Counted from the stretch's first letter, positions 1-8,904 are shown. The stretch is DNA of 64,000 bases from Parahaliea mediterranea (GCF_003402235.1 NZ_QEWO01000007.1:1-64000); one strand, 5' to 3'. Numbers and translations: made by a program. Notes: generated from the letters alone by a model not told the origin.

Positions 1-127
1 CCCTGTCACCGATTGCGAAGGAGTCTGACTGACGGTAAACAGGTCGAACCGGCACTGGCAAACCCCGTGTCCCCCGAAGGGTGGTAAACCCGTCTAAACG
101 TTTGGGAACCAGCGCGCGAACAGCCCA

Positions 128-1459
128 TCAAGGCCCCGTGGCACTCTGTGGCACGAATATGAGGCCGAATACACGTGAGCAATCGATCCTACTGCCTGAC
201 ATCAAACCCCTTGCAAACGAGGAGGAGTCCATACACGGGGGACGGGCATCCATCCGTACCCGATTGATAATGCCAGCGGAACGCCGCACCGCCCACCCGC
301 AGTGGGTCAGCACTCTCAGCCGGTAATTCTCAAAGTTTCTGAAGCCGTAGGCCCGTCTCGAGATCATCTCCATCTTGTTGTGGAAACCCTCGGTGATGCC
401 GTTACTCTTGCTGAATCGCCACATCGCAACGATGGGCTCCAGCCAACTGGTCAGCGTTTTTGCCAGGGCTCGCAGAGGGCTGTCTCGCAGCTGATCCATT
501 AGCTCAAGCAACTGCGGCAGCTTCTTCCTTGCCCGCTTGGCGGTGAGCGTCTTCAACAACATGAGACGAACTAGCCTCTGCTTGGCCACATACAGCTGCT
601 GTAGCACCGGGTAATCAGCAAGGTAGTGCATCAGGTTGGCGTGCTGCTCATCGCTCAGGTTCCATCGGTGGCGGCGCATCAGGCTGATCAGCCCCCGGTT
701 CTTCCGGCCCTCCGGATCATGCTGCTGCCAGACCTTCAAAAAGTGCTGATTGATGAGGCGAACCACGTGGAAGCGGTCAGCCACGATGGTGGCGCCGGGG
801 AAGTATTGCCGGGCGATGCTGCGGTAGGTCTCGGACAGGTCCATGACGACAACCTGCACATTGCCGCGATCCCTCAGGCCCTTTAAATACGGGCGCAGAC
901 TGGCCTCTGAGCGCCCCAGCTTCACATCGAATACCCTGTGCTTGCGCAGGTCCACGAAGGTGGTGGCATAGCCCTTCTTGCGGGTGAAAAAGTGCTCATC
1001 GATACCCAGTATCCGGGGGCAGGGCCGGTTGCTCATCTCGGATCGCTTCCGCCCCAAGTGGTGTTGATACCAGCGCTCTACCGTCGCGGCGCTGATCTGG
1101 TGGGTCTGGGACAGCTTGCGCAACGTGACGCCGCCATCATGCGCCTCGTACACCTCCATGCGGTAGGCCTCGGAAGACCGATAGCGGGGCCGGATGCCGG
1201 CAAACGGGTGTCGAAAATAGCGCCGGCAGCCCCGGCAATGGTACTTGGGAACCCGCAGGTGCAAGGTCAGCACCTGATTGCCTTGACGGGTGTGCTTCAC
1301 CGTGCGCCGGTAGGTGGCCTTGATCCTCAGATCCTGGCCCTGGCAGTGCTTGCAGGGCGGTCGCCGGTAGGGCTGTGCCCAGACCTCAACACCCCGGCGC
1401 CGCTTGACCCGTATTACCTCCAGCCCAGGTATGCCTATAATGGTTCCTGCGTGGGACAT
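128..1459 (-). CDS. ISL3 family transposase
   Basis: DDE-type transposase of about 443 aa. Numbered from the chosen start, a four-cysteine zinc knuckle lies near residues 36-39 and 75-78 (CKHC, CRGC), then a helix-turn-helix region, then the transposase core with acidic residues in IDEH (D154), ADRFH and the late EGFHN motif. The ATG at 1459 has GGAGAG about eight bases upstream; an ATG at 1474 in the same frame lacks one. Oddly, the frame passes through the left inverted repeat and stops only at 128, so roughly the last 35 residues come from flanking DNA. It is otherwise intact, with no internal stop or frameshift, so it may be active. Confidence 0.9.
   Translation of the reverse strand: MSHAGTIIGIPGLEVIRVKRRRGVEVWAQPYRRPPCKHCQGQDLRIKATYRRTVKHTRQGNQVLTLHLRVPKYHCRGCRRYFRHPFAGIRPRYRSSEAYRMEVYEAHDGGVTLRKLSQTHQISAATVERWYQHHLGRKRSEMSNRPCPRILGIDEHFFTRKKGYATTFVDLRKHRVFDVKLGRSEASLRPYLKGLRDRGNVQVVVMDLSETYRSIARQYFPGATIVADRFHVVRLINQHFLKVWQQHDPEGRKNRGLISLMRRHRWNLSDEQHANLMHYLADYPVLQQLYVAKQRLVRLMLLKTLTAKRARKKLPQLLELMDQLRDSPLRALAKTLTSWLEPIVAMWRFSKSNGITEGFHNKMEMISRRAYGFRNFENYRLRVLTHCGWAVRRSAGIINRVRMDARPPCMDSSSFARGLMSGSRIDCSRVFGLIFVPQSATGP
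230..253. repeat. Left terminal inverted repeat of the IS
   Basis: Reads CATACACGGGGGAC followed by GGGCATCCAT. It matches the reverse complement of 1501-1526 with a two-base gap and three mismatches. A direct, not inverted, copy of GTGTCCCCCG also occurs outside the element at 67-76. Confidence 0.65.
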
Positions 1460-1500
1460 CGGTGTTCTCTCCATTAAACGATCTTCGCAAAATCAGTTTA

Positions 1501-1526
1501 ATGAATGCCGGTGTCCCCCGTTTATG
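1501..1526. repeat. Right terminal inverted repeat of the IS
   Basis: Contains GGTGTCCCCCGTTTATG at its outer end. It is the inverted partner of 230-253 and lies about 40 bp upstream of the transposase start. Confidence 0.65.
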
Positions 1527-1622
1527 ATGAAGAGCCCGAGAATGCACCAGCGAGTGGCCATGCAGGATATGCAGTTTCACGCGCTTTCAAACCGTCCGTT
1601 GACACGGGGTAGAACCCAAACA

Positions 1623-3608
1623 ATGAAAAAGCAGCTATTGCTGACGGGCTTGCTACTGGGTTGCTTGCAGCTGCCTGCGTCGGTGGCGGGGCAGGCAGCT
1701 GGTGGATTAGTCAATATGCAGGATATACCACTACTACAGCGCGGCAGTGAGGCCGAGCGGAAGACAAACCGCCAGCGGATCAGCCAGCTCGGCAGGCGCA
1801 TCTATGAGCGCAGCATCAGCTACGAGGAATTGCAGGAATACCTCATTCTGGGTGGAGACCCGAACAATCTGACAGATTTTGCCCCGGAGATTACCTGGCT
1901 GGCTGAGCGCAGCGAAATGCTGCTGAATTTCTTTATCGGTGACGCGGCGCACTTTCTGGCGAGAGCACAGGATGAGGAGGTGGACCCCCGCTACCGGCGG
2001 GAATGGGCCGACATGCTCAAGGCCCACGAAAGCTGGGCTAAGGATAAGCGGGACGATCGCTACCAATCACTGGCGCTGCTGCTCAGAAACGGCGCCACTG
2101 TCCAGGTCGATCTGCCCTTTGGTCTTGGGGCCATGGATGACTGGCACAACGCCCAGCCGCTGATTTTTGCCAGCCGGGTGGGTGATATAGCGGCGCTGCG
2201 CCTGCTGATGGCCCAGGGTGGGGATGTCCACATCACCAGCAACAGCGGCAAATTTGGGCAGGGGCCGCCGGTGCTGGAAGCAGCCAGCCAGGCGGTGCTG
2301 GATGTGCTCGCCGGCGGCGACAGTAATGCACTGGTAATCGGGGATCTGGATGCGGGCCGGCACTGGCTGCAAAAACTGGTGATTGATACCGGTGATGCCA
2401 GTGTGTTCGCCGGACCGCTGCTGTGGCGCCTGCGCTGGCTGGAGGCGCAGGGCCTGCGCTACGGCTATTCCGACGACCCCGCTTTGCAGCATGAGGACCC
2501 TTTGCTACGCGCCGAGTGGAAGCGGGACTATTATTCAAGCCCCGACTATGACCCCAAGCTGGCCGCCAGCTGGCAGGAGGTGGTCGATGTGCTCAAGCGG
2601 ATGCGGCAGCTGGACCCCACACGATCGTCGGCAGAGCAGGGGAGCGAGTCTTCCCTCCGTGCCAGTGCCGGCCTCGAAAGTGATGCCGCTGAAGCGGCTG
2701 CGCGGAGGTTGAGCGCATCGGAAGCGGAGGCCATACAGGCTGAAAAAGTGGAGCGGGGCGGCACCTTTGCGCGCATTCGCCATCGCAAGGCACTGCGTAA
2801 ACTGAGTGGTGACATACACGCGCGTACCATCGGCTATGAAACGCTCAAGGACTACCTGCGCATGGGTGGCGACCCGACGGTGCTGTCCAACTATGTGCAA
2901 GTGACGCCCCAGTGGCTGCAGTATGACGCTGACCAGGCGCTGCTCAATTATTTTCTTGTCGACGAGGATTCCCTGTACCGCTATTACCAACTGCCGCCCT
3001 ACTATGTTGCTGGGCCTGCGAGCAAAGATCTGGAAAAGCGCAGCCACTACGATCGTCTGCGCTGCCTGCAGCTACTGCTGCAAAATGGCGCGAATCCCGA
3101 GGCAAGTACCGATCGCAACATAAGGCTGGACAACAGCGTTTTCAGGAAACAGGCACCGGCTCTGCTCAACGCCAGCGAGTTTGGTGATGTGGATGCGCTC
3201 CGGCTGATGTTGGCAGCGGGCGCCAATGTCAATTTTACCTGGCAGACCGAGTCGGGAGGGACCTTCGGGCCGCCGTTGGCGGAGGCGCTTGATGAGGCCA
3301 CCGCCGACCTGATCTGGCACTACGGCCCCGATGTCGATTATCGCAATAGCGAGGGTCTCAACCTGCTGCAAATGGCCGTATTTTCTGACCGTCCCCCGGG
3401 CTGGATACTGGGCCATTTGCAGTGGATGCAAAAGAAGGGGCTGCGCTTTGACTGGCCCGAGGGTGACCAACATGACCCACTGCGCAAGGCCCACAAGGAA
3501 ATGGCAGCCGGGGCCCACACCTTCGAACTGGTGGAAATGCGCGAGCAGAAGCAGCGGGCCTGGCGGCAGCTGGCTGAATTGCTGCCCGAACTCAGGCTGG
3601 AAAAGTAG
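1623..3608 (+). CDS. Exported ankyrin-like protein with duplicated halves
   Basis: A 661-aa protein of unknown function. A signal peptide is clear (MKKQLLL followed by a hydrophobic stretch ending near AGQA), so it should act in the envelope. Two homologous halves follow, roughly residues 38-370 and 385-661. Each has an ERK/RHRK-rich helix, a Y-E-x-L-x-x-YL-x-x-GGDP motif, a LLNFF/LLNYF segment, then ankyrin-like helices (LLLRNGA / LLLQNGANPEA, and FGDVDALRLMLAAGANVN in the second half). The two copies have diverged strongly, so the duplication is old. The first bases after the IS carry a TTGACA-like hexamer but no convincing -10. Base composition is lower in GC than the housekeeping genes. 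Function is not recognisable; ankyrin arrays usually bind proteins. Confidence 0.75.
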   Translation: MKKQLLLTGLLLGCLQLPASVAGQAAGGLVNMQDIPLLQRGSEAERKTNRQRISQLGRRIYERSISYEELQEYLILGGDPNNLTDFAPEITWLAERSEMLLNFFIGDAAHFLARAQDEEVDPRYRREWADMLKAHESWAKDKRDDRYQSLALLLRNGATVQVDLPFGLGAMDDWHNAQPLIFASRVGDIAALRLLMAQGGDVHITSNSGKFGQGPPVLEAASQAVLDVLAGGDSNALVIGDLDAGRHWLQKLVIDTGDASVFAGPLLWRLRWLEAQGLRYGYSDDPALQHEDPLLRAEWKRDYYSSPDYDPKLAASWQEVVDVLKRMRQLDPTRSSAEQGSESSLRASAGLESDAAEAAARRLSASEAEAIQAEKVERGGTFARIRHRKALRKLSGDIHARTIGYETLKDYLRMGGDPTVLSNYVQVTPQWLQYDADQALLNYFLVDEDSLYRYYQLPPYYVAGPASKDLEKRSHYDRLRCLQLLLQNGANPEASTDRNIRLDNSVFRKQAPALLNASEFGDVDALRLMLAAGANVNFTWQTESGGTFGPPLAEALDEATADLIWHYGPDVDYRNSEGLNLLQMAVFSDRPPGWILGHLQWMQKKGLRFDWPEGDQHDPLRKAHKEMAAGAHTFELVEMREQKQRAWRQLAELLPELRLEK

Positions 3609-3641
3609 GAGCGATTAAGGTCGCGATTAAAGCGGCCATAA

Positions 3642-4661
3642 TTACCCAGCCTCCAAACGCCGTCGCCGGCGATGCTGCCAGCGCGTGTAGTAATGAAGGC
3701 CGCCGGTGAAGGCGAGCCAGGCCAGGGCGATGCCGGCCACCAATATCAGCAGCCGATAGGTGGCGGGCATGCCATAACCGGAGTGCAGGGGATAGAGCTG
3801 GTTGAGCAGCCGCCGTGCGGTGCGGGACTGGTCGGAGCGTTCGCTGATGAGCAACTCGCCGGTGCTGCGATCGACAGTCACCGAGGTGCGGCCGTTGAGG
3901 TGCCACTCTCCCGGCAGGCGGAAACGCACTTTGGTGTGCACGGTGTCGCCGTTCTGGATGGTGCGGATGAAGGTGGGCCAGCCATCGGGCACGGCGGCCT
4001 GGGCCAGGCGGTAGTCGCGGCCGATGCCGGGCGAGTCAGCGGGTTGTACGGCAGCGGCCTGGGTGTGGGTGGCAACGGGGGGCAGCAGGGGGCTGATGAT
4101 TTTTTGCCACAGCATGATGGAGCCGGTGAGCAGGGTGATGAGCACGATGGGGCTGGTCAGGGCGCCGGCATGGCGGTGGTATTGCAGGCTTCTGGCGCTG
4201 TGGAAGTCGCGCGGTAGCACCCAGCGCCAGCGGAAGGCCCGACGGCCCGGCCACCACAGCACCAGGCCGCTGATGGTTAGGAACAGGGCCAGCAGCCCGG
4301 CGACGAGCAGCAGGGCCTGCCCCCAAGTGTCGGTGAGCAGGGCCACATGGAATTCCCGCACCAGGGTGAGGGCATCCAGGACGCCCAGCTCGTCGGGGTA
4401 GGGGTTGAGCGTCGCCACATCAAGGAGTTCCAACGCGTGGCCATCGCGCACGGTCCAGTAGGGCTCCGCCGGGCTCGGCGCCTTGAGGCTGATGCCCTGC
4501 CCGGCCGGTTGCCGTGATGCGAGGGTGTGCAATTGGGCGGCGATGTGCGGGTGGTTGTAGGCGGCGGGCAATTCGGCGCCCGGTGTGACGGCGAGGCGAA
4601 TCAGCTCTTTCTGGTACACCAGCAGCGCGCCGCTCAGGGCGCTCAGCAGCAACACCAACAA
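3642..4661 (-). CDS. PepSY-associated TM domain protein (PiuB-like)
   Basis: Inner-membrane protein of at least 339 aa with the PepSY-TM layout: TM1, a periplasmic region with WTVRDG, TM2 (LLLVAGLLALFLTISGLVLWW, followed by PGRRAFRW), a third segment after HRHAG, a second periplasmic PepSY region, and a last TM near the C-terminus. Such proteins accompany siderophore receptors and are thought to help ferric-siderophore reduction or release. It lies immediately downstream of the TonB receptor on the same strand. The start is a problem: the first in-frame canonical codon is TTG at 4661, inside TM1, while the conserved RWHLW-AGL sequence lies upstream in the same open frame (back to 4805) with no ATG, GTG or TTG available. 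Confidence 0.8.
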   Translation of the reverse strand: MLVLLLSALSGALLVYQKELIRLAVTPGAELPAAYNHPHIAAQLHTLASRQPAGQGISLKAPSPAEPYWTVRDGHALELLDVATLNPYPDELGVLDALTLVREFHVALLTDTWGQALLLVAGLLALFLTISGLVLWWPGRRAFRWRWVLPRDFHSARSLQYHRHAGALTSPIVLITLLTGSIMLWQKIISPLLPPVATHTQAAAVQPADSPGIGRDYRLAQAAVPDGWPTFIRTIQNGDTVHTKVRFRLPGEWHLNGRTSVTVDRSTGELLISERSDQSRTARRLLNQLYPLHSGYGMPATYRLLILVAGIALAWLAFTGGLHYYTRWQHRRRRRLEAG

Positions 4662-4767
4662 AGCGGCCAGGCCGGCCCACAGGTGCCAGCGCCAGAGCCC
4701 CCCCGGCCTCGGCTTGGGCGGGCGCCGGCGGCTGGCCTGGGGCGCGCTCGCGGGGCGCGGCGGATGG

Positions 4768-6891
4768 TCAGAAGTAACGCTGATAGGACAGCCCGAAGCT
4801 ACGGCCTACACCCTTGAAATTGCGCAGGTCGTTGGGGCTGCTCTGGGAGTAGTAGGTGTAGTAGTCCTGGTCGGTGAGGTTTTGTACTGAGGCGCTGATG
4901 ACGCCGCCAAAGGCCTGCACATCCGCCACCAGGTCAACGGTGGTGTAGCCGTCGAAGGTATTGATGGTGACGTCGTCGCTATCGCGCACTTTGCGGTCGA
5001 AGAGGTGGTTCATTTGCAGCCGGGTGTTCAGGTTGTCGGTCCAGCGGCGCTCCCAGCTCAGGTTCAGCCGGTCGGGGGAGATGTTGTTGCCGTCCAGGTC
5101 GGAATCCACCCTGCCGTCCTGGTCGGAATCGAACCGGCCCTCGGCCTCGGCGTAGCGCAGGCCCAGCACGTCAAACTCGGTGACGGACCAGTCCGCCCGG
5201 AATTCCAGGCCGTCGACGTCGGTCTTTTCCCGCTTGACGGTGTAGATGCCGTCGTCGCCCCGCTGCAGGCGCTGGCCGAAGTCGGAGTTGGAGGTGTAGT
5301 AGCTCAACTGGGCGCTGACGGTGCCATTGTCGAATTCCAGGCCAATTTCGCTGTTTTCCGTGAGGATGGGGGTCAGGTCCAGGAAGCTTTCCACATCCTG
5401 GCCGGGCTCGTTGATGCCGCGCAGCACCCGGCCGACGTCGGGCATGGAGAAGGCCTCGGCATAGTTGGCAAACACCCGCCAGGCCTCGGTGAACTGGTAG
5501 GTGCCGCCGGCGTTGTACAGGGTTTCGGAAAAGTCGGGCTCGCCCCCGCTGACGAACTGGCTGCCGTAGCTGTACAAGGTGGTGAAGTCATCCACTTGCA
5601 GTTCTGATTTTTCGTGGCGCACGCCGCCGGTCAGGGTCAGGCGCTCGATGCCGGTGTATTCCAGTTGCAGGTAGGGTGCCACGTTTTCGTACTTGGTTTC
5701 CGGCACCCAGGTGCGGCTGGTCTGGATCAGCGCCTGCCAGGTTTCGTCCTGCAACACATCCACCCCGTACACCAGCGACAGGGGCAGGCCGCCGATGTCA
5801 TCGACCGAGAGGGTCAGCTTGAGGCCGATTTTTTCCGAGTTGTTCTGCGACTGGTCGATCAGGTCTGGCCCGTAGGCCGGGTCCTGGAAGGTGGCGATGG
5901 GCTCGATCTGGGCGCCGTAGGTGGCTTCAAAATCCTGGCGGAAGGCCTGCACACGCAGGGCCTGGCCCAGCCAGTTCTCGTTGAAGTAGTTAAGGCTGAC
6001 GGTAGTGACCTTGTTCTCCGCCCCGTCCGCGGGCAGCTCGCCCTTGATGGCACCGCTGGGGATGTCGGCGTCGACATCGCCGGGCACCGAGATCCACTCG
6101 TGATTACTCTCGATGCTGTAGTGATTAACCATCAGCTCAAGCCGCTGGTCGCTCCAGTTGTAGCCGGTCTTCAGGAACAGGTCCATGGACTCGGAATCCA
6201 TGGTGTCGCCCTGGGTGTTGTCGACGCCGATGATGTCGCCGTTGGCGTCGTAGGCCATGCCGGTGCTGCGGTAGCTGACGCTGGCCAGCACATCGGCAGC
6301 ATCGAAACTGTTGGACAGGCTGTAGCTGAGCCCGTAATCGCCGCTCTCGCCAATGTCTTCGCTCTGGAAGGCGCTGTCCACGCGAATATGCTGCTCAAAG
6401 CTATCGCTGGGGCGCTTGGTGATCAGGTTGATGATGCCGCCGGCGGCCCCCAGGCCGTGAATGGCGTTGGCGCCGTGCAGCACTTCCACCCGTTCCAGTA
6501 CCGTCGGGTCGATGGTGTGGCCGTCGCGGCCGCCGTTGCGCAGGGGGTTGGACTGGGGCACCCCGTCAATCAAATACAGGGGCTTGCGGCCGCGCAGGGT
6601 TTCCCCGGCATTGGTCATCTTCTGGCGCGCCGGCGAAAAGCTGGGCACCAGGTTGCCGAGCACGGTGGAGATGTCGTTGTGGATGGCCAGCTGGCGCTGC
6701 AACGAGGCCTGGTCAATCACCGTGACGGTGTTGGGTATGGTACTCAGGGGCTTGGCCACCCGGCTGGAGGTGACAATGATCTCCTCCAATGGCCGCTCCG
6801 CCAGGGCGGGCAGGGCGGCAGCGGCGCTGGCGCTGGCCAGCAGTACGGGCAGGCGCAGTGCCTTGCGTGGGAATCGTGCGGCAGGTTTCAT
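4768..6891 (-). CDS. TonB-dependent receptor, probably ferric-siderophore
   Basis: A 707-aa outer-membrane receptor. The ATG at 6891 is preceded by GAGG and starts a signal peptide ending near ALAE. A TonB-box-like EEIIVTSSR follows, then the plug domain (LYLIDGVPQ, VLERVEVLHGANAIHG, GGIINLITKRP) and a beta-barrel ending in aromatic YQRYF. Near residue 620 an Asp-rich loop (DSDQDGRVDSDLDGN) looks like a calcium-binding turn. A Fur-box-like sequence lies about 65 bp upstream and a PepSY protein follows downstream, so an iron-regulated siderophore uptake role is likely; the ligand cannot be read from sequence. Confidence 0.88.
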   Translation of the reverse strand: MKPAARFPRKALRLPVLLASASAAAALPALAERPLEEIIVTSSRVAKPLSTIPNTVTVIDQASLQRQLAIHNDISTVLGNLVPSFSPARQKMTNAGETLRGRKPLYLIDGVPQSNPLRNGGRDGHTIDPTVLERVEVLHGANAIHGLGAAGGIINLITKRPSDSFEQHIRVDSAFQSEDIGESGDYGLSYSLSNSFDAADVLASVSYRSTGMAYDANGDIIGVDNTQGDTMDSESMDLFLKTGYNWSDQRLELMVNHYSIESNHEWISVPGDVDADIPSGAIKGELPADGAENKVTTVSLNYFNENWLGQALRVQAFRQDFEATYGAQIEPIATFQDPAYGPDLIDQSQNNSEKIGLKLTLSVDDIGGLPLSLVYGVDVLQDETWQALIQTSRTWVPETKYENVAPYLQLEYTGIERLTLTGGVRHEKSELQVDDFTTLYSYGSQFVSGGEPDFSETLYNAGGTYQFTEAWRVFANYAEAFSMPDVGRVLRGINEPGQDVESFLDLTPILTENSEIGLEFDNGTVSAQLSYYTSNSDFGQRLQRGDDGIYTVKREKTDVDGLEFRADWSVTEFDVLGLRYAEAEGRFDSDQDGRVDSDLDGNNISPDRLNLSWERRWTDNLNTRLQMNHLFDRKVRDSDDVTINTFDGYTTVDLVADVQAFGGVISASVQNLTDQDYYTYYSQSSPNDLRNFKGVGRSFGLSYQRYF

Positions 6892-6955
6892 CGCGCATCC
6901 TCGTTGGGGCGGGCCCGGTGACCCGGCGAGCAAAGTTTGGGCGCGAAAGTATAGT

Positions 6956-6974
6956 GATAACGAGAACTATTAAC
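6956..6974 (-). promoter_or_regulatory. Putative Fur box
   Basis: GATAACGAGAACTATTAAC matches 14 of 19 positions of the classical Fur consensus. It sits 65-83 bp upstream of the receptor start at 6891, a normal operator position, and would repress the receptor/PepSY pair when iron is plentiful. Confidence 0.6.
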
Positions 6975-7019
6975 AACAAGCCGCCCGCTGCACCCGGTGG
7001 GTGGGGTAGCAGCGGCCAT

Positions 7020-7853
7020 TCAGGGCATCCAGGCGCCACCACTGACGGAAATCAGCTGCCCGGTGATGTAGCCGGAGCGTTCCGAGGCGAGAAACAGCGC
7101 CAGCCAGGCGATGTCTTGTGGCCTGCCCAGGCGGGGAATAGGCAGGCCGCTCATGTTGTACAGGGTGCCATCCTGCAGGGCCTGTTCCATGGCGTCGGGC
7201 TTGCCCATGGTGTCAAAGCCAAAGCGGTGCCAGAAGCTGCCTTCGCCAACGTCGTTCTCGTCCCGGGGGACGATCCAGCCCGGGCAGATATTGTTGACCC
7301 GCACGCCCTGTTTGGCCCACTCCCAGGCCAGGCCCTTGCTGAAGCTGTTCACAAAGCCTTTGACGCCGCCGTAGTGGACGATGTTCGCGGCAGCTTCCCC
7401 GAGCAGGGATGAGTTGGATGAAATGTTGATAATGCTGCCCGTCTGGCGCGACAGCATGTCGGCGGACACGGCCTGACAGCAGTTGACGACCCCATCGACA
7501 TTCAGGGCGATCTCCCACTTGCGCGAGGCCGGGTCCAGCTTCTCGAACTCGGAGGGCGCTGCCACGCCGCCGGCGTTGTTGACCAGCACATCCACCGGGC
7601 CAAACGCCTGGTGAGTGCGTTCGACCATGGCCTCGACGCTCGCCGGGTCTGTCACATCGGTGGCAACCGCGATGACCTGGCCTGCAAGGCCCTCGTCCTC
7701 GGCCTGCTTGGCAATCTGTTCGCCGGTTTTGACATCGCGGGAGGCGCTGACGACGTTCAGGCCTTCGCGCGCAAATTCCAGCACCAGGCCGCGTCCGATG
7801 CCGCCGCTGCCGCCGGTGATAATGGCTGTTTTTCCCTTCAGTAGAAGATCCAC
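7020..7853 (-). CDS. SDR family NAD(P)-dependent oxidoreductase
   Basis: Short-chain dehydrogenase/reductase of 277 aa. The GTG at 7853 is chosen because AGGAG lies seven bases upstream and the Rossmann fold begins at once. TGGSGGIG at residues 13-20 binds the nucleotide; NNAG at 92-95, a Ser cluster near 145-149, and Y161-x-x-x-K165 form the catalytic set. The C-terminal YITGQ-x-x-x-x-GG motif is complete. An alcohol or ketone is the likely substrate. It is divergent from the SnoaL-like gene, and the surrounding genes suggest catabolism of a hydrophobic or aromatic compound, but no specific substrate can be assigned. Confidence 0.85.
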   Translation of the reverse strand: MDLLLKGKTAIITGGSGGIGRGLVLEFAREGLNVVSASRDVKTGEQIAKQAEDEGLAGQVIAVATDVTDPASVEAMVERTHQAFGPVDVLVNNAGGVAAPSEFEKLDPASRKWEIALNVDGVVNCCQAVSADMLSRQTGSIINISSNSSLLGEAAANIVHYGGVKGFVNSFSKGLAWEWAKQGVRVNNICPGWIVPRDENDVGEGSFWHRFGFDTMGKPDAMEQALQDGTLYNMSGLPIPRLGRPQDIAWLALFLASERSGYITGQLISVSGGAWMP

Positions 7854-8164
7854 GGTGAGCTCCTGATTTGCCAGCGATGATCCTGTTGTCAGGCACCAAT
7901 CCGCCACACGCTATGCCATGGCCGATGGATGCCGGTTGTCTGGCAGTCTATCCAATGGCAGCCAGGTAAGCGGTTCAACAATTCACCCGATGGCAAACAC
8001 CTTCACTCATTGGTGGGTGTGTCTGTGCTGTCAGCAGTTGTTTGAAAATACGAGATGGGTAAGTGTAGTGGAGATGCACTTGCAGACGAACTTGCAGATA
8101 TAGGCAATCTGCATTTTCAACCGACACGATGAGTGCAGCTATCACTGCAGGAGATTTCCCGTTT
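7854..8164. other. Intergenic region between divergent SDR and SnoaL-like genes
   Basis: About 310 bp without a supported gene. It must hold the promoters of both divergent genes; I see no clear -35/-10 pair and no operator palindrome. A short frame at 7918-8103 has no coding features. Confidence 0.5.
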
Positions 8165-8611
8165 ATGTCAGCCAGTTATGCAGCAATCACCAACCTTCTT
8201 TACCTGTATGCAGAGAAAATAGACTCAGGGGATCTGGAGGGCGCATCGCATTTGTTTCGCCATGCAAGAGTTCGTACTCGGGATAGCCAGTTTATCGACG
8301 AGGCTGGCCTTCTAGCCTTGTGGCGCAAGCATGTAGTGATTTACGAGTGTGGGACGCCGCGCACCAAGCACGTGGTAACAAATCCGATTGTGGAAGTGGA
8401 TGACGAGGCGGGAACGGCGACGGCTCGCTCCTACTACACCGTGCTGCAAGCAACAGCAGGCCTTTCATTGCAGCCAATCGCGGCGGGCAGATATCACGAC
8501 CGCTTCGAACGTGTAGACGGTCTGTGGCGATTCTGCGAACGCGACTATTCCCTGCTCGACATGGCAGGCGACATGAGTCATCACCTGCGCGGTTATCAAG
8601 GGTTGGCATAG
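8165..8611 (+). CDS. SnoaL/NTF2-like nuclear transport factor 2 family protein
   Basis: A 148-aa alpha+beta-barrel protein of the SnoaL-like class: the N-terminal helix motif YAAITNLLYLYAEKIDSGD, a central beta region with H-x-V-x-N-P-I-V-E-V, and the C-terminal W-R-F-x-E-R-D-Y typical of the family. Members are small isomerases, dehydratases or ligand binders in steroid, polyketide or aromatic metabolism. The ATG at 8165 follows AGGAG at a slightly long spacing; an ATG at 8129 has no ribosome site. It is followed by a large TonB receptor. The catalytic role is unassigned. Confidence 0.8.
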   Translation: MSASYAAITNLLYLYAEKIDSGDLEGASHLFRHARVRTRDSQFIDEAGLLALWRKHVVIYECGTPRTKHVVTNPIVEVDDEAGTATARSYYTVLQATAGLSLQPIAAGRYHDRFERVDGLWRFCERDYSLLDMAGDMSHHLRGYQGLA

Positions 8612-8904
8612 CGTTTGCCGCACCCGCGAGCGCTATCGTTGGGGGCACAGGCGATGCTTCGGTCGTGGTGCCACTCGGATGATCCGAGGACCCGCGCTGG
8701 GCTCTGGCTGGAAACCTAAACCAGGCGCAGCAGATGCAGTGGTTTACTCGTCGATTTGCTGTCGATAGCCCGCATCGGGTGTAGGGTTCCCAAGGCAACA
8801 CACGGCCCCGCAGTCGCCGTCAAGACCTCCCGCTACTGGTGATACGGGGGTTCCTGCGGCTTCCAATCCATCTGTATAACGCTATAAATAGCAGAGGTAA
8901 ATTG
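8612..8904. other. Intergenic region upstream of second TonB receptor
   Basis: About 290 bp with no supported gene. A TATAAC hexamer at 8875-8880 could be a -10 for the receptor, but I see no matching -35 and no Fur box here. Confidence 0.35.

Larger units (their letters stand above)
230..1526 (-). mobile_element. ISL3-family insertion sequence
   Basis: The element is bounded by imperfect inverted repeats at 230-253 and 1501-1526 that share the core ACGGGGGAC and a GGCAT-x-CAT block, and it encloses one ISL3-type transposase gene on the minus strand. I could not find a convincing 8-bp target duplication: the bases just outside the two ends differ, so either the boundaries are off by a few bases or the flanks have diverged. 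The right end lies 96 bp upstream of the start of the exported ankyrin-like gene. Confidence 0.75.

Noticed and set aside
1-127. Tail of a gene truncated by the window edge
   Set aside because: Short open frames end at 30 and 87, but none shows recognisable residues, so no partial gene is called.
5614-6921. Long plus-strand reading frame opposite the first TonB receptor
   Set aside because: It is the antisense of a clear receptor gene in high-GC DNA, has no ribosome site or recognisable domain, and its residue content is the usual Val/Gly/Gln-rich shadow.
8292-8801. Minus-strand frame of 169 codons opposite the SnoaL-like gene
   Set aside because: Low-complexity Arg/Pro/Ser composition and full overlap with a supported gene.
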